DNA from: Escallonia rubra | Taxonomy: Eukaryota > Streptophyta > Magnoliopsida > Escalloniales > Escalloniaceae | NCBI GenBank assembly: GCA_033065855.1 | Contig: JAVXUO010002083.1 | Location: forward strand, 434,001-498,000 | Direction of reading: 5' to 3' | Length of the DNA stretch: 64,000 nt | Shown: piece after piece, positions 22,661-34,170 of the stretch | Position numbering within the stretch: position 1 is the stretch's first letter | Layout of the letters: every line of letters starts with the position of its first letter | Program-made: the position numbers and the translations under genes | The notes under the pieces: generated by a model | Databases searched by the model: none | What the model saw: only the letters and a program-made list of their open reading frames with translations | Told to the model about the DNA's origin: nothing

Positions 22661-25549
22661 TATGCGTTATATCATTTTATGCGTTGGAGGAGGAGGAGGA
22701 GGAGGAGGAAGGTGAGTGAGGTCTTGTGAGATCTTACACTTCCTGTGTGCTAGGGTGGATGCCTGGATGGAGATCCCACTCCGGTTGTGTACTAGGAGAG
22801 GTCTTGGGCTATGTGTAATATAAGGTTAAGTCGGATCTTGTCCTACATAGGAAGTAGGAGAGAGTATTTGGCCTTATATGACATTGTCAATGAACTTTTA
22901 TGCACCTATTACCCTTTTGAGGCACCACCCTGTGGTGGGGCTGTGGACCAGGTGAGATTCCACACCTGCTGCATACTAGGGTGGATGGAGATCCCACAAC
23001 GGCTGTGTAGTAGGGGAGGTCCTGGGTTCATGTCATTTAAGGTTAAGTTGGATTTTGCCCCACATTTGTTGTGGGAGAGAGAATTTGGTCTTATAAGACC
23101 TTGTCATTGAACTCTTAAGCACCTATTGGCTAACCCTTTCTAGGTAGGCAATGCCCTGTGGTGGGGTTGTGAACTTGGTCGTTACAGGTCTGATGCTTGA
23201 TTGTGGCTGTGAATCATGGCGATGGGGTTTGTAATTAGATAAGTTAACTCCGTACGTGAGGCTGATTGTTTTGGAAGCCCGTCTACTCAAAAAAGCCATT
23301 CTTATTTCTTTAAGGCCTATGTCAGGCAGACACATTTGTTTTTTGGTAGCTCTTTAGAAATAAAGATCAGGTAGATTTGCAAATGACCAGTAACGTAAGA
23401 GTTTATAGGGACATAAGGAGCTCTGGCATCCTAGAGGGTGCTTGTCTCCCTTCTATGAGGAGTTATGTTATAGCAATGTATCCCCCTTTTTGTGCTCAAG
23501 ATAACGTTTCTAATTTGTAGAAGAGAACCCCTCACCTCTAAAAAAAAAAGAATCAATGGAAACGAAGAAAACCCAAAAAAAGAGAAAGAAGTTTGCAGGG
23601 CAGCATCTATAGGGTTGTACAATCTATGTTCTTTTGGCTAGTTGTATTTATTACTTCTCCCAGAGGAAAAAGCAGAAGCGTGACTTTCATGATACAAGGT
23701 CCATGCGCATCTAAAGTACATGATATGTTCCTTATTTATCCATGATTGGGGTTTGAAATGCTTAATCTGCCAATAAATCGTTTCTAGTTTCTTCCCTCTT
23801 GGCACACTGAATAGGTACTAGGATCTTGGCACGCTAAAAGCGTACTAGGAATGAAATGTCTTATTTGTTGCCATTGGGAGCTAGTGAAAGGTATATATCT
23901 TACTGGAGATTTTGAGGTAACTATCTGACAGGAGCCAAAAGTGTGGAAGTATAACCAAAAGCAAAAAGAAGCATGTACTAGGATCTATCCCTGACGTGTG
24001 CGTGCTATAATGATGGGTCACTCGAGTCTAGTTGTTTTCTCAAGTCCCGAAGCCATTTCAATGTAGTCACTGCTCATTTGAAACCTAAGTTTGGTATCTT
24101 GTGCGCTTGAGAAAGGCGTAACTGTATGAGGAAATCTGGCTATTTATTAGGTGAAAAGAGGGAAAGGTGTTGGTTACTGTAAATAAAAACTGGGAAGCAT
24201 CCATTTTAAATAAAAGACTAACAGGGATATGACAATCTGAACTTACTTTCAGGAAAACGGTTATGTACTAGTGCGGCTCTCCTGCATATGTTTTGCTCTG
24301 GCATTCTGTTCTTTAGGTTGTGGACAGGAATTTGCTACAATTTATGCTACTATTTTGTGCCAATCTTTGCAGTCTAGTTTGCACTACTTACGATTATACT
24401 TACCGAGAGTAATTCACCAATTTGACTGCGCAAATTTTATTTTATTTTTGTAGTCTTTTATTCTCTAGTGATCATTCTAGCTGGTTTGATCAATTGTTGA
24501 ATGGCAGAATAATTTTCTTGCACGTGAGCCTGATAATTGGGGCTAGCTTTTGTTGACTCGAGTCCTGTTGTTTTTGATGGACGAGTGTTGAGTTGATGCT
24601 GATTGTTCTGAGTTATCAGTTCTTCTTTCTGTTTCTGTATTATCCGCAGTCCGCAGATGGTGTCCTGCCAGTGTTTAATCAGGATGCATATACTTTCATT
24701 GTTTTTGAAATACATCAATGATTGCACTCATGTTTGATGTTAGCAGTAGGGATCTTTATTAAGGTGCATACGTGTTTAATGATGATTTTTCACTTTTTTC
24801 TGCAAAAGATAGTGTTTTTAAAAGCGTGCTATTTAAGTATGCTAGTGGACAGATGTGAAGCTTACATGCCCAACGACCTGATGGACAGAGCTGTTTTTTG
24901 AACAAAACTTTCCCAGAAAGCTAGGTAATCTTAATTGGTTTGCATAAATTTATGAAGGGTGAGTTTCGATTGTAAGAATAACATGTTGCATGGACCAATT
25001 TTGCGCCGTGGGCTCAATGCCGAGTATTTGTAGTATATAACCAATTATTGAATATAATCCCTTCCCCCCCAAGACACTTTCTTAATTCAAACACTCATGT
25101 AATTGCCTTCTTCTGAGAACCTTTTTCCTGTCAATGATTGTTCAGCTGGTTGTGAGGCCTGGGGTACATGAGTTACTTCATTTTGTGCTTTTACTTGTGA
25201 TGTTGTCATTTGAGTTTAGCTGCTAACATGCAAAAAGAGAGTGTTTGGCGGGGCTCTAAAAAAGGAATGCTCAAAAGCACACAATAGTGAAACAATTGAA
25301 CACTTTATAGACATGCTAATTAATCAGTATATTTCTTTGTATGGGTTTCAGGTAAAAAACCAGAAATATTCTCTGGTGAGACTAGGCTGTTGCTATTAAT
25401 GAAGTCTTAGTTTCAGAAACCAGTACCATTCTTCATTCATTACACAGTTGGTTAAAGCTGTTCTGTTTTTTATACTGTAATCCATTAAGGTTGTACTGTT
25501 ATTAGCCCACTTATTTTCCCTGTTTGTTTGGCAAAATGGAGATGAACAG
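22661..25549. other. Region between copy A and the HSF exon, with a diverged tandem repeat
   Basis: A GGA microsatellite lies at about 22684-22710. From about 22739 to 23170 a unit of about 220 bp occurs twice with divergence: TAGGGTGGAT...GGAGATCCCAC, then AAGGTTAAGT, then TGCACCTATT and CCCTGTGGTGGGG. The remainder shows no domain. I looked here for the missing HSF exon 1 (FSSFVRQLNTY block) and did not find it. Confidence 0.6.
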
Positions 25550-26806
25550 GGATTCAGGAAGGTTGATCCAGACCGCTGGGAATTTGCGAATGAGTTGTTT
25601 CTAAGAGGTCAAAAACATCTGCTTAACAAGATTATTCGGAAAAAAACTGCCCATGGACATAATCCTCAACCGCAGCAATCACATCCACAGAGTTCGTCAG
25701 TAGCGGCGTGTGTCGAGGTGGGGAAGTTTGGCCTTGAGGAAGAGGTTGAGAGGCTGAAAAGAGACAAAAATGTACTCATGCAGGAGCTTGTCAGGTTGAG
25801 GCAGCAGCAACAGACTACTGATAATCAGTTGCAAGCAATGGTGCAGCGGCTTCAGGGGATGGAGCAGCGTCAACAACAGATGATGTCGTTCCTTGCAAAG
25901 GCAGTGAACAGCCCTGGCTTTTTGGCCCAGTTTGTACAGCAGCAGAATGAAAACACCAGGCGCATCACCGAGGGCAACAAAAAGCGGAGGCTTAAGCAGG
26001 ATGGAGTTGTCTCAGATGATCATCATTCTGTTGGTGCTGCGGATGGACAGATTGTCAAGTACCAGCCTTTGATGAATGAGGCTGCAAAAGCGATGCTCAG
26101 GCAGATCATGAAATTGGAGACGACTTCTCGGCTTGAAAACTTCGACAACAATGATGCTGATAGTTTTATCCTTAGCAACTTGTCATCTCCGACCAATGCA
26201 GGTACCTCAGGAGTGACTCTTCAGGAGGTGCCACCCACTTCAGTGCAGTCTTATTTGCCTCCTTTACCTTCCATGTCTGAGATTGGGTCTTCGCCACTAG
26301 ATGCGAATTCTGAAGTGGTTTCAACGACTCGATATACAAACCCACTAGCTGGAGTGGCCCCAGAGTTGCCTTCTGTCAGTCTTCCGGCGACCGATGTCGG
26401 TATGCCTGAGCTCTCTCAATTGGGGGAAATGGTGCTAGAAAGTAATGTTAGTATCGCAAGCGAAGGCCATATGGCACCTCAAACTGAGAATAATGCATTC
26501 TTGGACCCTACGGTCTTAGGTATTGACGGTTTTTCTCCTGGAATTGAGATGGAATGGGACAATAATATGCTGGATGAGATGCAAAAGCTATTTGGTACGG
26601 GTGATCCCTCATGGGAACAGTTTCTTGAACTGAGCCCAATGAGTCAGCACGAGGACACGGAGGAGATGTATTCAACGCCCCTGGAAGATCATTCTCCCCA
26701 GGGAAATGAAGGGAAGCCATTGGAAAATGGGTGGTCTAACAATACTCAACTGCAACAGCTTACAGAACAGATGGGGCTTCTTACCTCGGAAAACAAGAAG
26801 GTTTGA
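25550..26806 (+). CDS. HSFA1-type heat-shock transcription factor, exon 2 only (5' exon not found)
   Basis: This exon opens at an ACAG|GGATTC acceptor, exactly where plant HSF genes have the intron inside the DNA-binding domain. It reads GFRKVDPDRWEFANELFLRG, then 418 residues in all. Visible parts: the end of the DNA-binding domain (1-35), the HR-A/B coiled-coil oligomerisation region (about 61-119, heptads of L, V and M with Q-rich linker), a basic NLS KKRRLK (about 144-149), an AHA-type activator motif DPSWEQFLELSP (about 352-363) and a C-terminal NES LTEQMGLLTSE. Length and motif order fit class A1. The usual ANEGFLRG reads ANELFLRG here. No exon encoding the first two-thirds of the DNA-binding domain occurs upstream in the window, so this is a distant-exon gene or, more likely, a 5'-truncated copy. 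Confidence 0.85.
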   Translation, partial: GFRKVDPDRWEFANELFLRGQKHLLNKIIRKKTAHGHNPQPQQSHPQSSSVAACVEVGKFGLEEEVERLKRDKNVLMQELVRLRQQQQTTDNQLQAMVQRLQGMEQRQQQMMSFLAKAVNSPGFLAQFVQQQNENTRRITEGNKKRRLKQDGVVSDDHHSVGAADGQIVKYQPLMNEAAKAMLRQIMKLETTSRLENFDNNDADSFILSNLSSPTNAGTSGVTLQEVPPTSVQSYLPPLPSMSEIGSSPLDANSEVVSTTRYTNPLAGVAPELPSVSLPATDVGMPELSQLGEMVLESNVSIASEGHMAPQTENNAFLDPTVLGIDGFSPGIEMEWDNNMLDEMQKLFGTGDPSWEQFLELSPMSQHEDTEEMYSTPLEDHSPQGNEGKPLENGWSNNTQLQQLTEQMGLLTSENKKV

Positions 26807-29800
26807 TCTTATTATAGCAAATGTACATTTGTGTGATATCATTTGAGGTAAATCCCTGATATGATAGTATATCTTAGTCTTTGTAGACTAGGTCCTCTTA
26901 TCCTAGCCATGACTGTGCTGCTAGTACCTATTTGTACATTTGATGTGGCTTTTATTTTGCACATACCGAGGACCTTTCTCTGTTCAACTTCTACAAGCGG
27001 CTTTTGATAGTTATCCGACTATTTCCAGAGAAAATTTTGTTGGCCATATTTCAAGAGCTTTGTAGTTACAATCCATGTTATTATCGTCACTATTTTCAAA
27101 TGTTGTTTTCGATAACACCTAGTTCAAACACTAATGGCCAAAACTCCATGGAAATACTCTTGTAATCATAAGAAAAGGCACGGAACCTGAAGTATCTTAA
27201 GAATGAGATCGAAGTGACAGTCCTCATATATAGTTGAGGGGTTAGATGAACAGCGAGGGCATCTGGTTTGGATTGATGGCGCTTCAGGTAGAGAGAACTA
27301 TGGGCTGCCTGTTGTAATTTGTGTGGGGAGGTTTTTGTTTGGCAAGTAACAGCCAAATGCAAAAGCATATTTGGGTAAAGGCTTTTTTGGTCTAATAAGA
27401 GAACATACATATGGAAAGACTGCAAATCACCTCAAGTCCATAAAAGGGTAGAAAAAAGACACATACACGGAGGACATTTCTATAAAGTGTAGAGGCGATA
27501 GAGGCATTTACCTCAGAGGCTTTCTCCGGCACCGAGTTATTTATTTGGGATTTGACCACCAATTTGGATGTTTTGTTGAGTCTTGGATTGAGATTTGGCT
27601 TACATCTTTAAGTTTTGAATCTGAAATTTACTGTTATCATATTTTTAGAGGCTTGGTTTACATGTTTGGGTTTAATTTTCATGATTTTTTTTTTTGTTTC
27701 GGTTGAATTCGTTGTGTTATTTATGGTATGCTTTTTGGAGATAAGGGATTAGATGATGCACAGCTAGCAGCGTTGCAGAATGGTAATTGATGAGTTTACA
27801 GCTTCAGTAAGACAGAGAAGGGAAGCGCGATCAGGGGAGAGTAGTAGTTTACAGTTGAGGAGAGAGTTGTGGATTATGCAATTAAGGGTGGGAATAACCC
27901 TTCCTTTATTCAAACGAGCTGCCATGCACACGTGATGCGTTTGCGATTTTGTCATTCACTTTTTAACACGGTATTTGATAAAAAAAATAAAAAAATATTC
28001 AAAATATTATGGTATCAAAGGAAGTCTATCTAAATTTACAATTCAGTCAACATGCATTACTCTACCTAAATTAGATAGTGGACAGGCCCGTAGTTCAATT
28101 ACTCTACCTCCAAATAGTAATTCTAGGAATGCTTTATTAGGGACGAAAATATGTTAGAGACATTTTAGCGACAAAGTGACACTAATAATATTTGAAATGC
28201 ATAAGAAGAAAGAGTATCTAAAGATGAATATGGATAAACATAGAATTTAAAAAGAGAATCATAAAATGGATAACCTTTCATTTTTTTTCCCTCTCATTTT
28301 GATTCTGTGAACTCTTCTCCAATTGGTCAATTTTCATTCTTCATCTCTTCCTCCTCATTTCTTAATGTTTAACCATTGTTAACGGGAAGAGTAAATGATT
28401 GTACAAAATGCCACTAAAATCCTACCAAAGCAAAATCAACATTTGTTGTCATAAATTGCCATTAAAAACCAACCAAAGCAAAAAGTGCAGAAACTAAAAG
28501 CAAAAAAGTGAAAGCATCACCCCCAACGCCAACAGTCAGACTTGTGGGTATTACACCAAATGGAAGCATCACTCACACAGTCACCGCCGGCAACACCCAC
28601 TGCCCTCCACCTAGTGACGGGCCACCACCGCAAGCACCTCTTTCCCACCACCGCCGGCCACAAAGACAACCGATCACCCATTGCAGACGCACACAACTAG
28701 CAAACACGCAAACAAACACACCCACACACACACACACAACCACTTCCAGTCGCACGACGAACTCCCAGTCGCACGCCGAGGGCCTCCAATTGCACACGCA
28801 CCGCCGTCGGTCATCCAAGCCCACTGCCGCATGACACGGCCTCCATCCACCCACGAGCGCCGTCGGTCATCCACGGCCACCCACGACCCCAGAGTCCCGC
28901 AGCAGACCACCTCCTCCGTCAGTCGCAAACCAAAGGCCTCCCCAAGGCCACCAACTTCCCCTACTCAAAAAGCTAAAGGGATTGAGCATAGATTCAGGCA
29001 TGTGCAAAGTCTTGGATTCAGGTATGCTCACAGGTTGGAGGGGAAATGCAACAGTGAAAAAATGAGGAGACGCAATAAATGCAAAAAAAAAAAATTGCAC
29101 ATCACTGTCGCTAGGTCAAAGAGAGCATTGCCGATTGTGTTGAAAAAAAAAAAAACTGGAGCTCGTAGTTGCCGATTTCAATCTGGAGATGGAGGGAGGA
29201 TGGGAGAAAAATAGTTTGATAAAGAAGAAATGTAATTACGTTAGTGCATAGATAACTAGAGTTGCGGAGATTCGACAATGATATTTTACAAATTTGTCTT
29301 CAAAATGGACAAGCAGCCGAATGAGTTTCAGTATTACATCAAAAATACTGTTCTTATTATAAGTAGTATATATGGTACTTTACTAAATCACTGTTTTCAT
29401 CTATGGAAGGAAATTGTTTATTTTTGTACCTTATTATGATGTTTCTACCATCTTTTGTTGCTAAAAAGTGCGTATGAGATAACCTACTAAGCTTTTTAGA
29501 AAAATATGATGTGCGGACAAGCATCTGAAGGTTTGAACGAAAAAATGAAAACAAATCAAACGCTACTGAAGTATATATTTTCTTGTTTACCCATGCAAGC
29601 TGGACCAGAACTGTCTCCCAAAAACTAAATAAAAACTTCCAGGTTTTATTGCTACTTTAAGCATGTGATCATTCTCTAAAATCAGTCTTTCTTTCTTGCA
29701 CACAGAGAGGAGATTGTCTTAAACAGGATAGAGGAATCAATACGTCCCAAAATTTATCTTTTCTACTTTAGTAAAAAAAACTCTTTAACTATAATAAATT

Positions 29801-30345
29801 GGAAAATTTGTCCTAGCAAATTTTGTAGCACCTTTTCCTTTTTCTGTTAAAAATCTGATCCGATTAATCAGGAAGGGCAAAGAAATTTGGACAAGCGACG
29901 CTCAAGATCATTTTTTGCGAGGAAAGACATTGAGCGTCGAACAATATTCGTCACCAAGTTTGTCAACAATGAAACGTCTTGCTTAATCCTATCTTGTATT
30001 CAATTATGTAACCTTTTTTGTTTGCTTTTGGTTAATCTTTGCACTAATGCTCCTTTGCACGGGGAAGGAAAAGACAGATGTACTGAAGAAATCATATGAG
30101 AATCATATTAATTGCAAATAGGCACATGTTTAACGATAAACATGGAAATGATGAGATTCTGGGCTGCTGAAACAAACTGAAAGATACACTTGGCTGCTTG
30201 ACACCCAGCTGTAAATCCTACCTTAACTCGCAGCCAGAAACAGGAGCTGGTGGCTTCTCAAAAGGCTCACCTGTCCCTTTAAGTGTGCAGTCCTTATCGC
30301 CATGTCTTAGCTCTCATGGTTCCCACACTCTCCTCATGCAACGCA
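26807..30345. other. Intergenic stretch with GC-rich low-complexity block
   Basis: This holds the HSF 3' flank. From 28395 to 28500 a phrase of about 50 bp (GCCACTAAAATCCTACCAAAGC type) occurs twice. From 28510 to 29000 there is a C-rich block with CACACA runs and repeated CGCCGTCGGTCATCCA (28802 and 28860). It reads open in several frames as His/Pro/Thr-rich peptide, which I judge to be composition and not a gene. Nothing else is recognised. Confidence 0.55.
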
Positions 30346-30352
30346 TATATAA
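30346..30352 (+). promoter_or_regulatory. TATA box of the MKK-like gene
   Basis: TATATAA lies 68-74 bp upstream of the MKK-like start codon. A (TG)n run follows at 30396-30415, directly before the ATG at 30420. Confidence 0.5.
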
Positions 30353-30419
30353 GATCTTGGGTGTGTATATTTAGGTAGAAGGAGAGAGTCAGTCAGTGTG
30401 TGTGTGTGTGTGTGTATAG

Positions 30420-31451
30420 ATGACATTGATAAGGGAGAGAAGGCAACAAAGAGCCTTAAGGCTATCAGTTCCGGAGCCAGTAGCTCCTCTACGGCATTAC
30501 ACTTATTCCTCGTCCTCCTCGTCATTATCATCATCGTCATCCCCATCATCGTCGGGAAGTATGAACTCCCCGGTCATTGAGAATCTCTCTGATCTCGAGA
30601 AACTGGCCGTTCTAGGCCATGAAAATGGTGGGACGGTGTACAAAGTCCGGCACAAGCTAACCATGGAAGTTTATGCCTTAAAAATTATCCGGTTTGGCGA
30701 AGATGCAGGCTGTGCAGCCAAGGTCCAACAGCAGGCCACACACGAGGGCGAGATCCTCAAGCTAGTGGACTCTCGGTTCGTGGTGAGGTGTTATGGGGTT
30801 CTTGATAGCGCCTTGGACGACGGGGGTGATATGTACTTTGTCATGGAGTACATGGCGGGAGGATGGCTGCAGGACGTCTTGCGCTCACGTCGGAGATAAC
30901 CGGAGACCACAATCTCCCGCGTGGCGAGAAGCGTGCTGGAAGGATTGCGCTATCTGCATGGGATGCAGATTGTGCATAGAGATATCAAACCATCAAATTT
31001 GTTGATTAACGGCAGAGGAGAGGTTAAAATTGCAGACTTTGGTGTCAGCCGAGTCGTGGCGGCGGACACAATCGAAGAGTGCGACTCGTGTGTGGGCACA
31101 TGTGCGTACATGAGTCCCGAAAGAGTTGATCCAGAGAGATGGGATGGTGATTACTCTGACGGGTTTGCGGGAGACGTGTGGTCACTTGGCGTGGTGGTTC
31201 TCGAATGCCACGTTGGTTGTTTTCCTTTGATCCCTCCGGGGCAAAAGGCGGACTGGGCGACGCTGGTGTTTGCAATTTGCCTTGGGGAGAAGATGGCGAT
31301 GCCAGAGTCGGCATCGCCAGAGTTTCATGATTTTGTGTGTAGGTGTCTGGAAAAGGATTGGAGGAAGAGGGGGACTGTGGAGGAGCTTCTTCATCACCCT
31401 TTTGTGACTAGATGTAGTAGTGGTCGTTTGGCAGTCGATAATGCCTTTTAG
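30420..31451 (+). pseudogene. MKK9-like (group D) MAP kinase kinase with in-frame stop
   Basis: The gene is intronless, 343 codons, as in plant group-D MAPKKs, which phosphorylate MAPKs in stress and ethylene signalling. Seen in order: an N-terminal docking site MTLIRERRQQRALRL, a Ser-rich linker (29-50), the glycine loop GHENGG (66-71), the ATP-binding Lys in VYALKII (K88), HRDIKPSN (catalytic D188), DFG (206-208), the plant activation-loop pattern T217-x5-S223, and GTCAYMSPER. Two faults are visible. Codon 160 (30897-30899) is TAA, in the same frame as both halves, between the hinge and the catalytic loop. The second glycine of the loop is Glu (E68). The rest is well preserved, so loss is recent, or the TAA is a sequencing error. 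A TATA box lies at 30346. Confidence 0.88.
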
Positions 31452-31952
31452 TAATACGTTATGGCTGTTTGATCTTGTATTTTAGCAAATCCTGATGCAG
31501 TTCTCATGATAACAAAAGTGAATAACTTCTTCTATTCAATTAAAAGCTGGCATGATTCCAATTAAATTACACTTGCAAGTCTCATTCAAGCATCAGCTTT
31601 CGATGGGGAACACTAATAAGCTTATCTTCTCAAATAATGGCAATTACAACTTTGATGAATTTCCAGCCCATCTTGCATGAGAGCAGTAGCTTCTCCAGAA
31701 CTTCTCATATGTCGATGCAACTCAACGGAACAGCCAAAATCAATTCGTAGAAGGTAAGCGAAGCACAAGATCCTATTACTTGGTTCAAGAGTTCTCTGCA
31801 TCATTTCTGTGAGGCTACCTTATGGTTGATCGTTTCTGAATGTTTGTTGAGATGGCCACCTGCAATGGCAAAACCGTTAGCCTCACAACATAACAAGATA
31901 ACTTGGCAAGGAAAAAACGACTTTTAAGCAGAAAACAAGCCCAACCATCCAA
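31452..31952. other. Flank between the MKK-like gene and the 135-bp repeat
   Basis: This holds the 3' flank of the kinase gene. No gene or repeat is recognised in it. Confidence 0.5.
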
Positions 31953-32087
31953 TCTTTTTTACTTTTGGCAAATTAAATTTTCTGGAAAAGAAAGTAAACT
32001 ACAGAAATGCGTATGTGTTGATATTCTCAATACGAATCTTAAGAAATGATACTTGAGGAACAAAGATTGCTGCTGCTAATCACGTCT
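31953..32087 (+). repeat. 135-bp direct repeat, left copy
   Basis: This is identical, as read, to 47216-47350 (TCTTTTTTACTTTTGGCAAA ... AATCACGTCT). The two copies bracket a 15,128-bp interval that contains the whole of duplicated copy B and about 1.3 kb beyond it. It looks like an oversized target-site duplication made when that interval was inserted. Confidence 0.9.
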
Positions 32088-32121
32088 CAAGGCAGCAGTG
32101 CATAACCTTTAACTTAACCAT

Positions 32122-33072
32122 TTAATTTGATTTTTGCTAGAAGGCTTAGCCTAACAATTCGTTGAAGGTCCTAAGCTGGATACATAGCAATCTAGTAATT
32201 CACTGTGGATCTGGTTTGGCTTACCGATTGGTATTACTATTCAAGATCTTCCGTGGCTGCTTGGGAGCTGATTTCTTACGGCGTTGGTTGGCCAAGCCTT
32301 TACTTGAACAAGCTACACTGATTCAAGCTTCTCTTTGGAAAGCAGTGACGTTGTGGTGCTCTGGAGAGGTCGTAATGATTTTGGGTTCTAGAGCATTTGC
32401 TTTTTGCCATTTTCAATCTTGTGGTGCTCAGAACATTTATCATACTCGGCGCTTCAGTAGGTGTTTTGCTTGGCTTATAGCTCCCTCACATGGTGGGGCG
32501 GCTCAGTCTACTGTATTTACATTTCACTCGAGGAGAATCTGCTCTTACGCCTCATCTCCGGCACTTATTCGATGCTATGTGGTGGGGCTACATCTCAATC
32601 TGGCTTTCAGCAATTGCTTATACATGAGATATACAAATGGGTTCCTTAACCCGCTATTTGTTTGCAGCTAGTATGGTTTCCGTGCATGCTTTTGCTTTTC
32701 TGAATTCCCTTACTTGGCTGCTATCTCATAATGTATGCCATGTTATTTTTAGTTATACTCAGACGACAGGTGATCTCCATATTCCTCCACAGGTAGGCAG
32801 CTCGCGCCAATTTTTTTGTGCATCCCGAGTGGTCGAACATGGTTTCTGTAAGGCCTGATGCAAGTTCATAAGCTTGGGTAGTGTCCTCCGGCTGTCTTCC
32901 TGTTTTGGCTATGGTATATAGGCTTTTTTTGGGCACGCTGCAGATTAGATTGGATTGTGGTGTTCCTACTGAGCGGATGGGGGTGCCATCCTGTTTGTTT
33001 GTCATGTATAAGTTTTATTGTATCCTGAGGTTTCTCTGATATATATTGTTCTTATACTCTTCAAAAAAAAAA
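32122..33072 (+). mobile_element. Probable non-LTR retroelement 3' fragment (copy B)
   Basis: This is the duplicate of 1557-2505, ending in ten A (33063-33072). One extra base relative to copy A (CACTGTGGATC versus CACTGGATC) joins a longer open frame here (32162-32671). That shows the frame is not under constraint. Class is inferred only from the GATATATAT tail plus poly-A. Confidence 0.35.
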
Positions 33073-34170
33073 GTTAGCAGTCTAAAAGCTATGTTATGGT
33101 TAATACGTGTTTAGAGGATGTAATTAAGCTATGTTAACTTCAAAAGCCATTGTTACAGCAGTACTATTACAATCATCTTTCATTTCCTTCAAGTTTTGGC
33201 ATAGGCCACGAAAATAGTCCAAAGAATCTTGAAAAGCTATGCCGCAAATACAGGAGTTTTAAACCTCCTGTGACAACACTACAACAAAACTGGGCTGTTA
33301 GGACGCTCAAAAGCGTCCTTACAGATATCATATTGGGACGCTTTTGACATAAGGACGCTTTGAAAGGCGTCGTAACTCCGCCCCATTAGAGGCCGTCACA
33401 ATAAGTTATCGCAACGCACATAAGCGCCTCAATAAGGGTCAGGCCTAACAAGACGCAAATAAGCGTCCTATAAAGTGTTCAGTGACTCCAATATGCCCTA
33501 TAGCGACGCTACAAAGCGTTGTAATAACTCTTTTAGGACGCCTCTAAGCGTTGTTATTTGTGTCGACAAATGTAAGGCCTAAGAAGGCGCAATTAAGCGT
33601 CCTATAAAGTGCTCAACTACAAGGCTCCAATATGCCCTATAACGACGCTAAAGAGCGTTCCAACAACTCTTTTGGGACGCTTTTTAGCGTTCTTACATGT
33701 TCCCTGTTTTAATTGTACCAAATTACAAATATTTTGGTATTTGATGCCTACGTTTCCAATTGCAATTTGTACCACATCAATAGACCAATGTATCCCAATT
33801 TGGTCCATACCGCATTGCAACCATAAGAAACTAATTGAAAGATAACATCCAAAGTCTTTGTATTAACCAAATGTCTCAAGTGAATGATTACATTGACTCC
33901 AAAGTTAAAGATAACCACTAATTCTATGTGCCTAACACAAAAAGACTCGTGACTATCAAGCTATCCAATGTCCATCCAAAAGTAACTTTGTCACCATCTA
34001 AGTCACTGATCACAGTGTCATAAAACCTTGAGAAACATATAGTCATCTAAGTCATCTAAGTCAGCATTCCAGTCACTGATAATCTAAGCAAAATATAGTC
34101 ATAAACCCTGGAGAAACATGTAGTCATCTAAGCAAAATATTGTCATCTAAGTCACCATTTAAGTCACTGA

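Noticed and set aside
28681-29214. 177-codon His/Pro/Lys-rich open frame
   Set aside because: It follows CACACA and CCGCC low-complexity DNA, is open in several frames, has no domain and contains poly-A runs read as Lys stretches.
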